Source of the DNA: Parapristionchus giblindavisi
Lineage: Eukaryota; Nematoda; Chromadorea; Rhabditida; Diplogasteridae
Direction: 5' to 3'
Length of the DNA: 64,000 bases
NCBI GenBank assembly: GCA_943737045.1
Contig: CALSFV010000024.1
Location: 540,001 to 604,000, forward strand
Part shown: piece after piece, positions 35,183 to 44,997 of the stretch
Layout: every line of letters starts with the position of its first letter
How positions within the stretch are numbered: the first letter of the stretch is position 1
Notes under the pieces: model-generated
The model's input: only the letters and a program-made list of their open reading frames with translations
Databases searched by the model: none
What the model was told of the DNA's origin: nothing
Position numbers and translations under genes: made by a program

Positions 35183-35753
35183 GGTGATAAGACGTTTCAG
35201 AAATTTCACTTCAGAAAGTGCTATTTGAGAAAATCCTCTTCAGAAAAGGACGTTTCAGAAATTTCCACTTCAGATATGATTTTCCAGAAAAGGACGTTTC
35301 AGAAATTTTTTTTCAGAAATTCCAACTCAGAAAAGGACGTTTCAGAAATTGGCACTTCAGAAATTCCAACTCAGAAAAGGACGTTTCAGAAATTTTTTTT
35401 CAGAAATGTCAACTCAGAAAAGGACGTTTCAGAAAATTTTCCCGTTGTAATTGAATGTTACTAAAATCAATTACAACGGGAAAAATTTTTGAAACGTCCT
35501 TTTCTGAGTTGATATTTCTGAAAAAAAATTTCTGAAACGTCCTTTTCTGAGTTGGCATTTCTGAAGTGCCAATTTCTGAAACATCCTTTTCAGAGTTGGA
35601 ATTTCTGAAATGAAAAATTCTGAAACGTCCTTTTCTGGAAAAGATTTTCCGAAATGGCATTTTCTGAAGCAAAATTTCTGAAACGTCCTTTTCTGAAAAT
35701 TAGTTTCTGAAGTGTCCTTTTCCGAAGTGAAATTTCTGAAACGTCTTATCACC
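35183..35753. mobile_element. Modular foldback with GGTG/CACC ends and 9-bp target duplication
   Basis: The ends are GGTGATAAGACGTTTCAGAA and TTCTGAAACGTCTTATCACC. The 9-bp GTTCTCGCG is duplicated at 35,174-35,182 and 35,754-35,762. The paralogous block at 61,320-61,332 has the uninterrupted GGTTCTCGCGACTTTC, which proves the insertion boundaries. Both arms are made of 22-45-nt modules built on AAAAGGACGTTTCAGAAATT, meeting at a short centre (GTTGTAATTG / CAATTACAAC). The 9-bp duplication is in the Mutator-like size range. The long frames here (KDVSEIGTSE repeats) are translated modules only. Confidence 0.92.
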
Positions 35754-36303
35754 GTTCTCGCGACTTTCACTTCTAATTATAATAAATATATTATATGAAT
35801 TTATTAATGACACAAAGAGTGTAAAAAGCTAGACTCTTTCAATGAAATGTTTAGATGACTATTATGAATAGAGAATATTCATATCATTAATATAATTTTC
35901 ATATCTAAATAAATACACTCGGAATATGGTAAACCCATGAACGCCATGCATATTCTCGTTTCTAATCAAATCGTTTATTTCAGGAGAAAAGAAAATTAGA
36001 AGATAAGATACAATGATTGAGGTGCATGTGAAGATATGGATTTTTGCCAAAATATGTAAGACAAAAGTGAATCTACATAATCTACTTCAAAACACTCAAT
36101 TGAAAAAAACGAAATTGGCAGTTCTTACTATAAACTATAAATAAAGCAATACTCACTAAAAATAACTAAAAAATAGTAACTAAAAAATAATAACGGATGG
36201 TAAGATACTTATTTCTAAATAACAAAAGACGAGAAGGTAACAATAATGAATAAAATATCTAAGAATAAATCAACTCAATAAAAGCAGTAAGAGTTATACA
36301 ATA

Positions 36304-36671
36304 CAGCCCGATCGAGTTTTGTCAATGCGTGCCGCTGCGACGCGCAGCGCATCACTTATTTCCTTTGCTTATGAGTATTTTTCGATTCTCAAAGTTTTAA
36401 TCATGAGTTTCATTGTTGGTGATATAAAGTTCTTTTAACCACCTTTCCAATAAATTAGTACCCATCATTTTCGGACCAGTGTGATTTGCCTTTTAATTGT
36501 TTTTCTCATTTATACAAATTGTGCTTCATTTTCTTTAGTCATTAAAAGAACATTTTATCACATAAGATCATGATTAAAACTTAAAAATTGAGAATCAAAA
36601 AAATTTTCATTCGCAGAGTAAATAAATGATGCGTGCAAATGCGCTCCGCAGCAAATCGTACAACCAGGATG
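36304..36671. mobile_element. CAGCC-ended foldback, unit C (short form)
   Basis: A 368-bp version lacking most of the inner hairpin left arm. The ends are CAGCCCGATCGAGTTTTGTC and CGTACAACCAGGATG with flanking TA. The same short form is in unit C'. Confidence 0.75.
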
Positions 36672-37079
36672 TACTGTAGTAGATGGATCAAATAAAAGAT
36701 GTGACTGTTGGATGATTAATAATGAAATTGTCTGGACGAGATAGTAATTTAACTATCGTACACTTTAACAGTTCCATAAGGATAAGAAATACTGGAGCTG
36801 GCGGCACTTCTCGAATAAGGGGACCCTGTAAACAAAATATTCAATATATAATATAATAAAATAAAGAAGCTTTGTGTAATTATTTTATATATAATGTACC
36901 TTCAATATAGAAAGTAGAATATTGAGATGGAATAAAATTCCATAGATCCCGATGGCCATTATAATTAACAACAGCACTTTCCACTTTATATGGAGTCCTA
37001 CTCTTCTTATTCTTATAGTACTTGATAACAAACTCATCGTAGTTATCCTTTAAAATAGAAATCAAAAAATCTTTACTTA

Positions 37080-37356
37080 TTGACCGTATAAAATACACTT
37101 GTTTATTTGGTACGAGAGTAGCCAACCACTCCCACAAGCGACTTTCTTGTTTTGCATGGTTCAGAAACTATGCCGATCTCTTTTATATATAATATAGCGC
37201 GCGGCGAAGGTCAGCCGGGTTAGAGAGAGGCAGCGGAGAACAATCGAGAGGCGGGGCGAGATGTAGAAGGCTATATCTCGATCGCCTCTCGATTATGACT
37301 TCCGTTCGTTAGCACCATTTGTCATCTTCTTATGCAAGTACATTTTATACGCACAA
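37080..37356. mobile_element. 277-bp TA-flanked MITE
   Basis: The ends are TTGACCGTATAAAATACACT and AGTACATTTTATACGCACAA, with TA on both sides (37,078-37,079; 37,357-37,358). Copy C' at about 62,643-62,656 has the empty site CTTACTTACAAATAA with one TA. The interior is GC-rich (GCGCGCGGCGAAGGTCAG). It lies in the intron before exon 13 of copy C. A shorter relative is at 40,052-40,181. Confidence 0.9.
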
Positions 37357-37697
37357 TACAAATAATTTTTTTATAAATTCTAACTTCAGCAGAAGATCTC
37401 CATGCTTCCAGTTGCTGATCTCGTTCTTTTAATTTGTCTTTTAGTTAGATGATGTTCGCTAAATTTTGCATTAGAATATCAAATTAAAATATCTGGGAAA
37501 ATGGGAAGCAAATCGTATGCTAAATAAAGAAAACGATAACGATAATTAGTTATTACTTAGTCTAACTTACATTGAACAGCTTTCGAATTGTAGTTTTGTC
37601 GATAACGGGAACGATTTTCTGACTGCTTTCAAGTAAATCATCAATATCAGTCACGCAATTAAGAACATGATCCTGAGGAAAATATATGATGCTCTTA

Positions 37698-38132
37698 CTA
37701 GGGGATGGTTTCTTTGATGGTTGAAATTACAGTTAGTGACCTACATAGCGATAATCAGCATGGTCGACTTAGTAAGAATCAACTTTCAAAAGCTGCAGTT
37801 GATTGATTTTTTGAACGAAACCGGTCGCATATCCGCCGCACGAAAGACAGCCAAGGAAGATTTTTGGATTTGATTTCCATTGAAACAACATTTTTTTTCT
37901 GGAATTACCATACAGACATAAAATACTGTCGAACTCGTGTTCAAAAAGTGAAAAAAAACAAAAAAAAAGAATTTTTTGGCTGTCTTTTGTGCGGCGGATA
38001 TGCGACGGGTTTCGTTTAAAAAATCGATCAACTGCAGCTTTTGACAGTTGATTCTTACTAGGTCGACCATGCTGATCATCGCTATGTAGGTCACTAACCG
38101 TAATTTCAACCATCACAGAAACCATTCCCTAG
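37698..38132. mobile_element. 435-bp foldback with TTA target duplication, copy 1
   Basis: The ends are CTAGGGGATGGTTTC and GAAACCATTCCCTAG, flanked by TTA (37,695-37,697; 38,133-38,135), as in PIF/Harbinger-type elements. The arms pair over about 170 bp each. It lies in the intron between exons 9 and 10 of copy C. The 107- and 118-codon frames over it are palindrome artefacts. Confidence 0.85.
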
Positions 38133-40051
38133 TTAAAGAAGGAGATCCTCGAGTTTGTTTGTGATTGAGTAAGAAATCTAAGTATTATTTTGGGGGAATT
38201 TCTCACACAATAGCATTTCCATGCAAACAAGGGTCTAGTTCTTTAAAAGAGACACATGGGATATTAAAGCATAAAACTATGTATATATGTAAATATATTT
38301 TGATTTAAAAAATGGGTTCAACAAAAAGCATAAAAGCAACCTTGCTCTTTGTTCCTGTTCAATATAATGGACGCATAGTTCGAATAGCTAGGTCATCGGT
38401 TTTCAAAATGTAGTCAGGTTTTTCGGTTTTTCAGAAATTTTGGCTCAAAATCCGGACAGGCTTGGTACTTTGTAACATACTTTTCGACCTATGAATGTAA
38501 AGGTTGTCTTAAACATACCAAAAGTTCTTCAGACTTTACTCGATCTGCAATCAATAAACCGTGAGGAATATCCGTTTTAGTGATCTTCTTTTTGAGAAGA
38601 AATGATAGAGCGGAGTTACGAATTATTGGAACAATAAATCGATCAGAAAGATCCAATTGATTGAGAGCTGTGGGTACTGTAATTATGGACACTCAAGAAA
38701 AAGATAAAAAGTTGGTCAAATCTTGTTTGTTATTATGACAAAAGAAGTAGAATAATAATAATATTAAATAAATAATAGAATAATAATGATAGTCTTATAT
38801 AATAAAAAGATACCATCGGGATACGATCGATTGATTTGATGCAATGATTGAATGAATGAAATAAAATCGTCGAGTTCGATCTGGAAAAATACACATTTGA
38901 TTATTTAAACAAGAAAATTCCATCCTCAGTAAAATTCATATTCTCACCTCTTTAATCTTAATAATGTCATCATTCTTTTCACGGAAATCTCCATAGAAAA
39001 GACTATTAAAGTATTCAGAGTGCAGAGAAAGATACTAAACGGAACAATTTTTGTTAAATAAATATATAATATTAATTAACACCTCCTTACTAATATCAAT
39101 AATTGTTGAATCTATTTGAAGTGCACCGGAATGAATAGAAGTATTGAGCGATTCTAGTTTCGACAAAGGTCTTCAATTGGTTTATTTATTAATTCATCCT
39201 TGGCACGATGCCAATTTATTTTTTCTGATCTATAATAATATTCACACCTCGAATAAAGATGAATCTTCATTTCGATAGCCTTCTTTAGCAATTCTTCGAA
39301 GACATTATTCATGTTCAGCTGATAGTCAAATATACAAAACTCATATAAAATTATTGTGGGATTCCCCCCCCCAAGGCAATTTCTTATGAGTGTACGGGGT
39401 TCTATCCTACTGTATGCGTATACTCCTCATCTATTATAGTAACACAATTTCAGAATGTTGTCGGCTTATTCATTTCGCATCACTATCCATTTCCACAGCG
39501 TTTGTCGAAAACATCTAGATGCGGTAATGGAAACTTGGCAAAATGCCAAAAGATTACGGTAATCACACTTTCTCTGCTTATGATCTATCTCATTTCTATG
39601 TTTCCCGATGGTCTCTAAAAGCTGTATCCCTTGCACTATATAATAGTCTACATTATAAAGTCTATAATGTATACCTTGGAACAAACTACAGTACTCATAA
39701 TATCATTTTATTCTCCAAGAAATTGATTCAAGAACGAATCAATTCGAAGTTTCCATTTAACGAGAAGCTCCTTCGGGCTAGCTTCGAAGCGAATGAGAGG
39801 CAAATCGAAATACATTGACATGTTCTTGTTACTAAATAATGGAATAAATAATGATATGAAACTGGTTGCTCAAATCGCTTTCTAAGGGCAGATATTGAAA
39901 AAAGTTCGAGTGCCGGTAATATTCACGCACCCTGTTCTTTTCTTTTACAATGACAAAATTAACACAACTTTTCACTTTTCAATCTACTTTTCCACGATTT
40001 TAACACCACATTACTCTTTTACACTTACAAATAGAAATGTGTTGTATTGTA

Positions 40052-40181
40052 TTGTGCGTATAAAATGTACTTGCATAAGAAAAGGGCTACGTGATATATA
40101 AAAGAGATCGGCATAGTTTCTGAACCATGAAAGCAAGAAAGTCTCTTTTACAAATAAAACAAGTGATTTTTATACGCTCAA
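40052..40181. mobile_element. 130-bp TA-flanked MITE, relative of 37,080 element
   Basis: The ends are TTGTGCGTATAAAATGTACT and AGTGATTTTTATACGCTCAA, between TA dinucleotides (40,050-40,051; 40,182-40,183). The paralogous stretch at 22,921-22,980 reads straight through GTTGTATTGTAACAG, which is the empty site. It shares AAGAGATCGGCATAGTTTCT with the longer element in inverted order. Confidence 0.9.
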
Positions 40182-40272
40182 TATTGTAACAGAATATGCA
40201 CAACGAAACTTTTGATCAAAATAATTCATAGAAGAAAATGAACGAATAAAACAGTTTTCTCTGTGAACATAT

Positions 40273-41076
40273 AGGGTGATGTAAACAATAAATTGTGGCA
40301 AACTTGTGCTTTTTGCAGGTGCGTGACAAGGATTGACAACTTTATCGCACCCAATTGCAGTCAGACATCAAATTTAATACAGATTGTTGTCAATGTGTCT
40401 AATAAATATTAGTGGTTGCGATTAATGAATGAACTGTTGACAGACAAGAAAAATGAGGTTGATACAAGTCATGACCAGAGAAATGTGCTTCTTTCTAGTC
40501 AGACAACAAAAAATCTTCTTTTTGATGTCAATCGATTCTTGCCTTCTCATTGACATCAAAACGAATATTTTTTGTTGTCTGAATAGAAAGAAGCACATTT
40601 CTCTAGTCATTCCATTTTTTGGTGCATTTTCACATCCTCATAATAATGAGACGATAGTTCATTAGTCAAAGCGGCGCACCTCAGACGGGTTTGGTGACGC
40701 GGCGGAGAGTGTGACAGAGAGAATCATTTGATGCCATCTCGCACGCACACCCTCTCTAATGCAGCCCACCAAACCCGCCTGGCATCCGCCTCGCCCTCTT
40801 TATAAGTTGGAAAACGTGATTAGCCATTCATTGTTGCCTCGCAATTAAAAGAGGCTGAACTAACGTGTTCTGACATGTATCATCCTCAGTTTTCTTGTCT
40901 GTCAACAAAATAGTCACTATCTGTTGCCACATTTATTTATTTCATACATTGACTACAATCGTTTTACTTTTTGAAGTCTGACAACAAAGTTCTCCGATAA
41001 AGTTGTCAATCGTTTGCCGTTGTCACACACCTGCAAAAAGCACAAGTTTGCCAAAATTTATTGTTTACATCACCCT
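40273..41076. mobile_element. 804-bp foldback, AGGGTGATGTAAAC ends, nested
   Basis: The ends are AGGGTGATGTAAACAATAAA and TTTATTGTTTACATCACCCT, with ATAT on both sides. It is absent from the paralogous block at about 23,020-23,035. Inside is a second hairpin at about 40,467-40,612 (AGAGAAATGTGCTTCTTTCT and complement). Between the arms is a GC-rich core at about 40,670-40,800 that also pairs (AGACGGGTTTGGTG / CACCAAACCCGCC). Confidence 0.85.
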
Positions 41077-41343
41077 ATATGGGTAACTATGTATTTCTAG
41101 AAGGGAGTAAGCAAGTGAATCACATAGACACATTAGAACGAATGGATAAAAATTATAACTTCACAACTTCAAACTAACTGTAACTTTAAAAAACCTCAAA
41201 TATAATAACTTTTCATATACAACTATAGCGAAATGTCTGTCCGAAAAAAAGAAAGTAAATAATTGGTACAAATAAAGAAATGGAAAAAAAGTATGAATGC
41301 GAGAGTTTTAAGGGAGGATAAGCAATATGATCAGATTTATATA

Positions 41344-43774
41344 TTAGCATCCTGTTAGTCTTAGAACTAAATGAAGAGTGCTCCCCTTTTGAATATCATA
41401 ATCTGACATCGTTCTTCCATCTTGTAACTGTTTTCCTGCAAAATTCACTAACAGTATAATATATGATCTTATATATATGTACTAAGAGGCCGTTTGTGTA
41501 AGAATCGAACAAGGGTTGGCACAGGCCAAAAATTTTGATACCCTCAAAACTTGTGTATAGGGGTTATCGACCATGCTGATGAAGATAGGCATAGTCATTT
41601 TGGCTCCAGTGGTCCCGCAACGCCTGGGCGGGATTACGGTAAGATCACGTTTTCAGGCCATTCTCGGTCCATGGTAGTGCTAGAAGTATGAAAATTGGGC
41701 TCCTAGGACAGAATTCGGTGGCGATGATGGCTGTCTACTTCATTTGTTTTGAAAATAAACAAGAGGACTCTCTCAATTCCGCGCGCTCTCTCGCACTCTC
41801 TCGAGAGCGCGGCGAAATGAGAGAGTGCCGAGAGAGCGCGCGGAATAGAGAGACGCAGACAACTCCTCGTGATTTTGCATATCACTATATCGAGGCAATA
41901 TTGAGATGGCAATGGAGATATGGGCTCATAATACATCGTTGTGATCCTCTCGTCACGCCGGTTCGAACTGTCATACTCGTCTGGGGCGCAAACGTCTCCA
42001 TCAAAATTTCCAGTTGTCGACCTTTTGGAAAATTTTCAAAACAAATGAAGTAGACAGCCATCATCGCCATCGAATTCTGTCCTAGGAGCCCAATTTTCAT
42101 ACCTCTAGCACTACCATGGACCGAGAATGGCCTGAAAACATGATCTTACCGTAATCCCGCCCAGGCGTTGCGGGACCACTGGAGCCAAAATGACTATGCC
42201 TATCTTCATCAGCATGGTCGATAACCCCTATACACAAGTTTTGAGGGTATCAAAATTTTTTGCCTGTGCCAACCCTCTCCCAGATTTGCCCGACTCTTAC
42301 ACAAACGGCCTCCTAATACATGATCTTAGGTATTCATAAATCGATTTTCTTAATGAAATCGTAAACTGTACGATCGATCATAACAGCGTGAATTTTTTTG
42401 TATTCACTTCAATAAAACTTTTTTTTTTAAATTTGTAATACTTGGCGAGTTTGAATGAAAAGCGGTAAAAATTCTAAAATTGAAAATTACAAAACGGAGG
42501 ACTCAATGAGAAAATGAGACAAAACACTAAATGAGACCACTAAGTGAGACCTCGAAAAACATGACATTATCTTACTTGAAAATTCATGGAAATATTGTGA
42601 AATTTTGAAATGATTAATCGTGAGAATACATTTCTGATCCTACCTGCATAAATCAATCTTTGTTGATCGCAAAGAATTCCTGTTCTTTGTTCCAAAAGCA
42701 TTTTGAGATATTCCACAGTATCCAATCTTTGGCAATAACAACTTACTCTTTCTCCTGTGAAGATAAATATCATTTAAAAAAAATTAAAACGATGATTACC
42801 GTAACTTTCTTTTATTATCGATTTCGAGTAAAAGTTGTTGAAAATAAATGTTAAAGGGAGAATTATACGTTCAAATTGGCGGGAGATCCCCGTACGGAAA
42901 AGCCGAACTAGAGCAATTCAAAGAAATCAGCAAAAACCATGACCCGATCTGGTATTCGAAACCCTTAGGCTCGGCAAAAGATAGCCCTAGACCACTTGGC
43001 CAACTAGAGATGTTAGCCTTATGTTGGAAAGTGATATGTCTGACCAAGATGCGAAACATATGCTTAAATAAACGAGTTATATTAAGAGGCAGCACAGATA
43101 TTCCCTATGTAAATCAAATTGCGATTTGCATACACTGCATCAATGTGTGATTTGCATCAAATATCGATGCTCTGGCTCCGCTCCAGTGGAGAAATCAATC
43201 GAGCGTTCTTTAAACTACAGTATAATAGTTCGTCAATTCGTGGTGGGGCAAACTTTCATTTTCGAACATTTTCGGAATTTCAGACAATATATTTATGGGA
43301 AACTCTCCCTTTAAGAGCTTTACAACAAAATATAAATAAAGAATTTTACCTGTTAGTATTATAACGAATATTTTAAATTCTCTATCAGGGCGTTTCTCTT
43401 CAAATTGAGAAGGTCTTTCAATTTTACGAAGTACACTTTGTGTATATTGTCCCGATTTGATCAATTCATCGAAATATTTCTTCACGAAGGGACAGTCACG
43501 AATGATGATGTATACTGTAGCCGGACAAACATTTCGAGTAATATTAGCCTAAAAGTATTCAGCTGTGATAATGAAGTTTGAGTTCGAGCACTCACAAAGT
43601 TATCGACATTTAAGAGATGAGATTTATGTAAATGATTGAGAAGACAAATGATAGGTTGACGATTTGGATCTCCAGTCCAACGAGAACTATCACGAATCAT
43701 AGATTCTTTGTAGTATTCATATAGACCTTTAGCATTTAATTCCCATAGAATATTAAGCAAAGAAGATGAATATT
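41344..43774 (-). CDS. Fusion protein with C-terminal ubiquitin fold ending Gly-Cys, copy 2 (5' incomplete)
   Basis: Exons 43596-43774, 43350-43548, 42644-42754 and 41344-41435 (stop TAA) join in phase and match copy 1 exon for exon. The ubiquitin-like part aligns one-to-one with all 76 ubiquitin positions: [10 protein letters not shown] at 1-10, then [40 protein letters not shown] and [17 protein letters not shown]. The Leu8/Ile44/Val70 binding patch and Lys27, Lys48 and Lys63 are kept. Lys6, 11, 29 and 33 are lost. Arg74 is Thr and Gly76 is Cys. The upstream ~125 residues resemble copy 1 ([30 protein letters not shown]). The first exon is not found: the copy 1 first exon has no match here. 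Two elements lie in its introns. Confidence 0.72.
41486..42312. mobile_element. 827-bp foldback, GAGGCCGTTT family
   Basis: The ends are GAGGCCGTTTGTGTAAGAAT and GACTCTTACACAAACGGCCTC minus its first base, flanked by CTAA on both sides (41,482-41,485; 42,313-42,316). The arms of about 270 bp pair closely. The core (about 41,766-41,850) is another hairpin of CGCGCGCTCTCTCG/CGAGAGAGCGCGCG type. It lies in the last intron of ubiquitin-fold copy 2. The interior differs from the 9,092 element, so only the ends define the family. Confidence 0.85.
42855..43310. mobile_element. 456-bp TTAA-flanked insertion
   Basis: TTAA lies on both sides (42,851-42,854; 43,311-43,314), with ends AGGGAGAATT and AACTCTCCCT. 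The paralogous intron in copy 1 (about 25,352-25,362) has a single TTAA in AAATGTTAAGAGCTTTAC, so this is a real insertion. TTAA duplications are the hallmark of piggyBac-type transposition, though these ends start AGGG and not CCC. Unlike the other insertions it is not a foldback, and part of it (42,848-43,150) is open without resembling a known protein. Confidence 0.8.
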
Positions 43775-44359
43775 CTGGAATGAAAATAATCTAAATTTGT
43801 GTGACAGTATTTTGCCAGTATCGGAAGAACATAAATATGTAGTTATAATATACATATGAAAGGCAACATTTCTAAACTTTAGGGAAATCATGCCATGCAT
43901 AGAGAGCAAATTCCCACAAATATGGGGCAATCGTTCTCCAACATTTGCATGTTCGGGATGTTCTGATTCCCCCATGGAAAGCCAAATTGCAATTATTAGG
44001 TAAAACCGATAAATACAATATAGTCGAATGCTAGTTATTTATACAAGTATAACTTTTTTTTTTCAAGTATAGTTTGAATCAATAGTCATCTGTTTTTGTT
44101 ATAGATCGACTATAATACTTGGTCATTTGCTGTCTGTATACATAGATCTAAAAAATGCTGTTTTAAAGTCTGTTTGATTTTATTCTCTCTAGATTTTATG
44201 AGTTGTGATATATCAGAGGCATAGCTAAAAAATTAGCATATCTATTCATTTGCCATTAACGAATGCTGGTTACTGTAACAAAAAAATTAATACAACGGAT
44301 GATAGCATATATATTTCCAAATGACAAAAGATCAGAAAGCAAAAATACAGAATAAAATA

Positions 44360-44361
<2 letters not shown>

Positions 44362-44424
<63 letters not shown>
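44362..44424. repeat. (TA)n microsatellite
   Basis: About 30 TA units, followed by TCTAAGAATCTATATATC. The paralogous site at about 28,561-28,574 has only about 7 units. Confidence 0.95.
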
Positions 44425-44426
<2 letters not shown>

Positions 44427-44490
44427 AAGAATCTATATATCTATATATCTCTTATTAATGAACTCAATAAAAGTAGTTCGTTTTACAGTA

Positions 44491-44920
44491 CAGCCTGATC
44501 GAGTTTTGTACATGCGTGCCGGTGCGTCGCGCAGCGCATCACTTATTTCCTTTGCTTATGAATATTTTTCGATTCTCAAAGTCCTAATCATGAGTTTCAT
44601 TGTCAGTGATAAAAAGTTCTTTTAATGACTAAAAAATTAAATAAAATTTCATTTCATGAGAAAAAGAATTAAAAGGCAAAAAGAATCGCAACTTTCCAAT
44701 AAATTAGTACCCATCATTTTCGGCCCAGAGTGATTTTCCTTCCAATTGTTTTTTTTTCTCATTAATACAAATTGTGCTTCATTTTCTTTAGTCATATATG
44801 CTTTTATCACATAAGCTCATGATAAGAACTTTGAGAATCGACGATTTTTCATGCGCGGAGGAAATAAATGATGCGTGAAACTGAACGCCGGAGCTGAATG
44901 TACAAAACTAGAACAGGCTG
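44491..44920. mobile_element. CAGCC-ended foldback, unit D
   Basis: A 430-bp version with part of the inner hairpin missing. Its left end reads CAGCCTGATCG, one base different from the other copies. Confidence 0.8.
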
Positions 44921-44997
44921 AACTGTAGTAGATGGATCAAACAAAAGATATCACTGTTGAATGATTAATAATGAAATTGTCTGGACGAAATAGTAAT

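Larger units (their letters stand above)
33490..38699. repeat. Segmental duplication block, proximal copy
   Basis: Matches 59,640-64,000 almost base for base (5' part of B, spacer, copy C), apart from three clean differences: the foldback at 35,183-35,753, the TA-flanked MITE at 37,080-37,356, and a 10-bp deletion near 37,448. An exception is the stretch matching about 60,170-60,500, where the distal copy resembles the E/F/G type instead. Confidence 0.9.
36749..39821 (-). pseudogene. BTB/coiled-coil array gene, copy C (multiply broken)
   Basis: Stop TAA at 36,749-36,751. Exons 5-14 can be followed, but exons 1-3 are missing. Exon 4 is preceded by a new ATG (39,819-39,821; MSMYFDLPLIRF, then KWKLRIDSFLNQF), then hits TAA where other copies read GAA. 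A roughly 250-bp insertion (about 39,418-39,668) interrupts the same exon's donor region. Exon 11 lacks 10 bp (near 37,448) that copy C' retains, giving a frameshift. Two MITEs lie in its introns. It keeps a normal GT donor after exon 13 (GAAG/GTACAT) and a diverged C-terminus (SPYSRSAASSSISYPYG), so it is the oldest lineage in the array. Confidence 0.8.

Noticed and set aside
35156..35770. Overlapping frames encoding KDVSEI/RFRNFHF repeats
   Set aside because: They mirror each other on both strands of a proven hairpin insertion and vanish in the paralogous empty site.
37769..38125. 118- and 107-codon frames (also at 63,070-63,426)
   Set aside because: They lie entirely inside the 435-bp foldback and read through both arms.
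41688..42100. 121-codon frame and opposite-strand partners
   Set aside because: The same peptide start occurs on both strands, which is expected of an inverted repeat.
42848..43150. 100-codon frame in the TTAA insertion
   Set aside because: Its start is in the host intron, it has no recognisable domain, and its end is not conserved. It is described only as part of the insertion.
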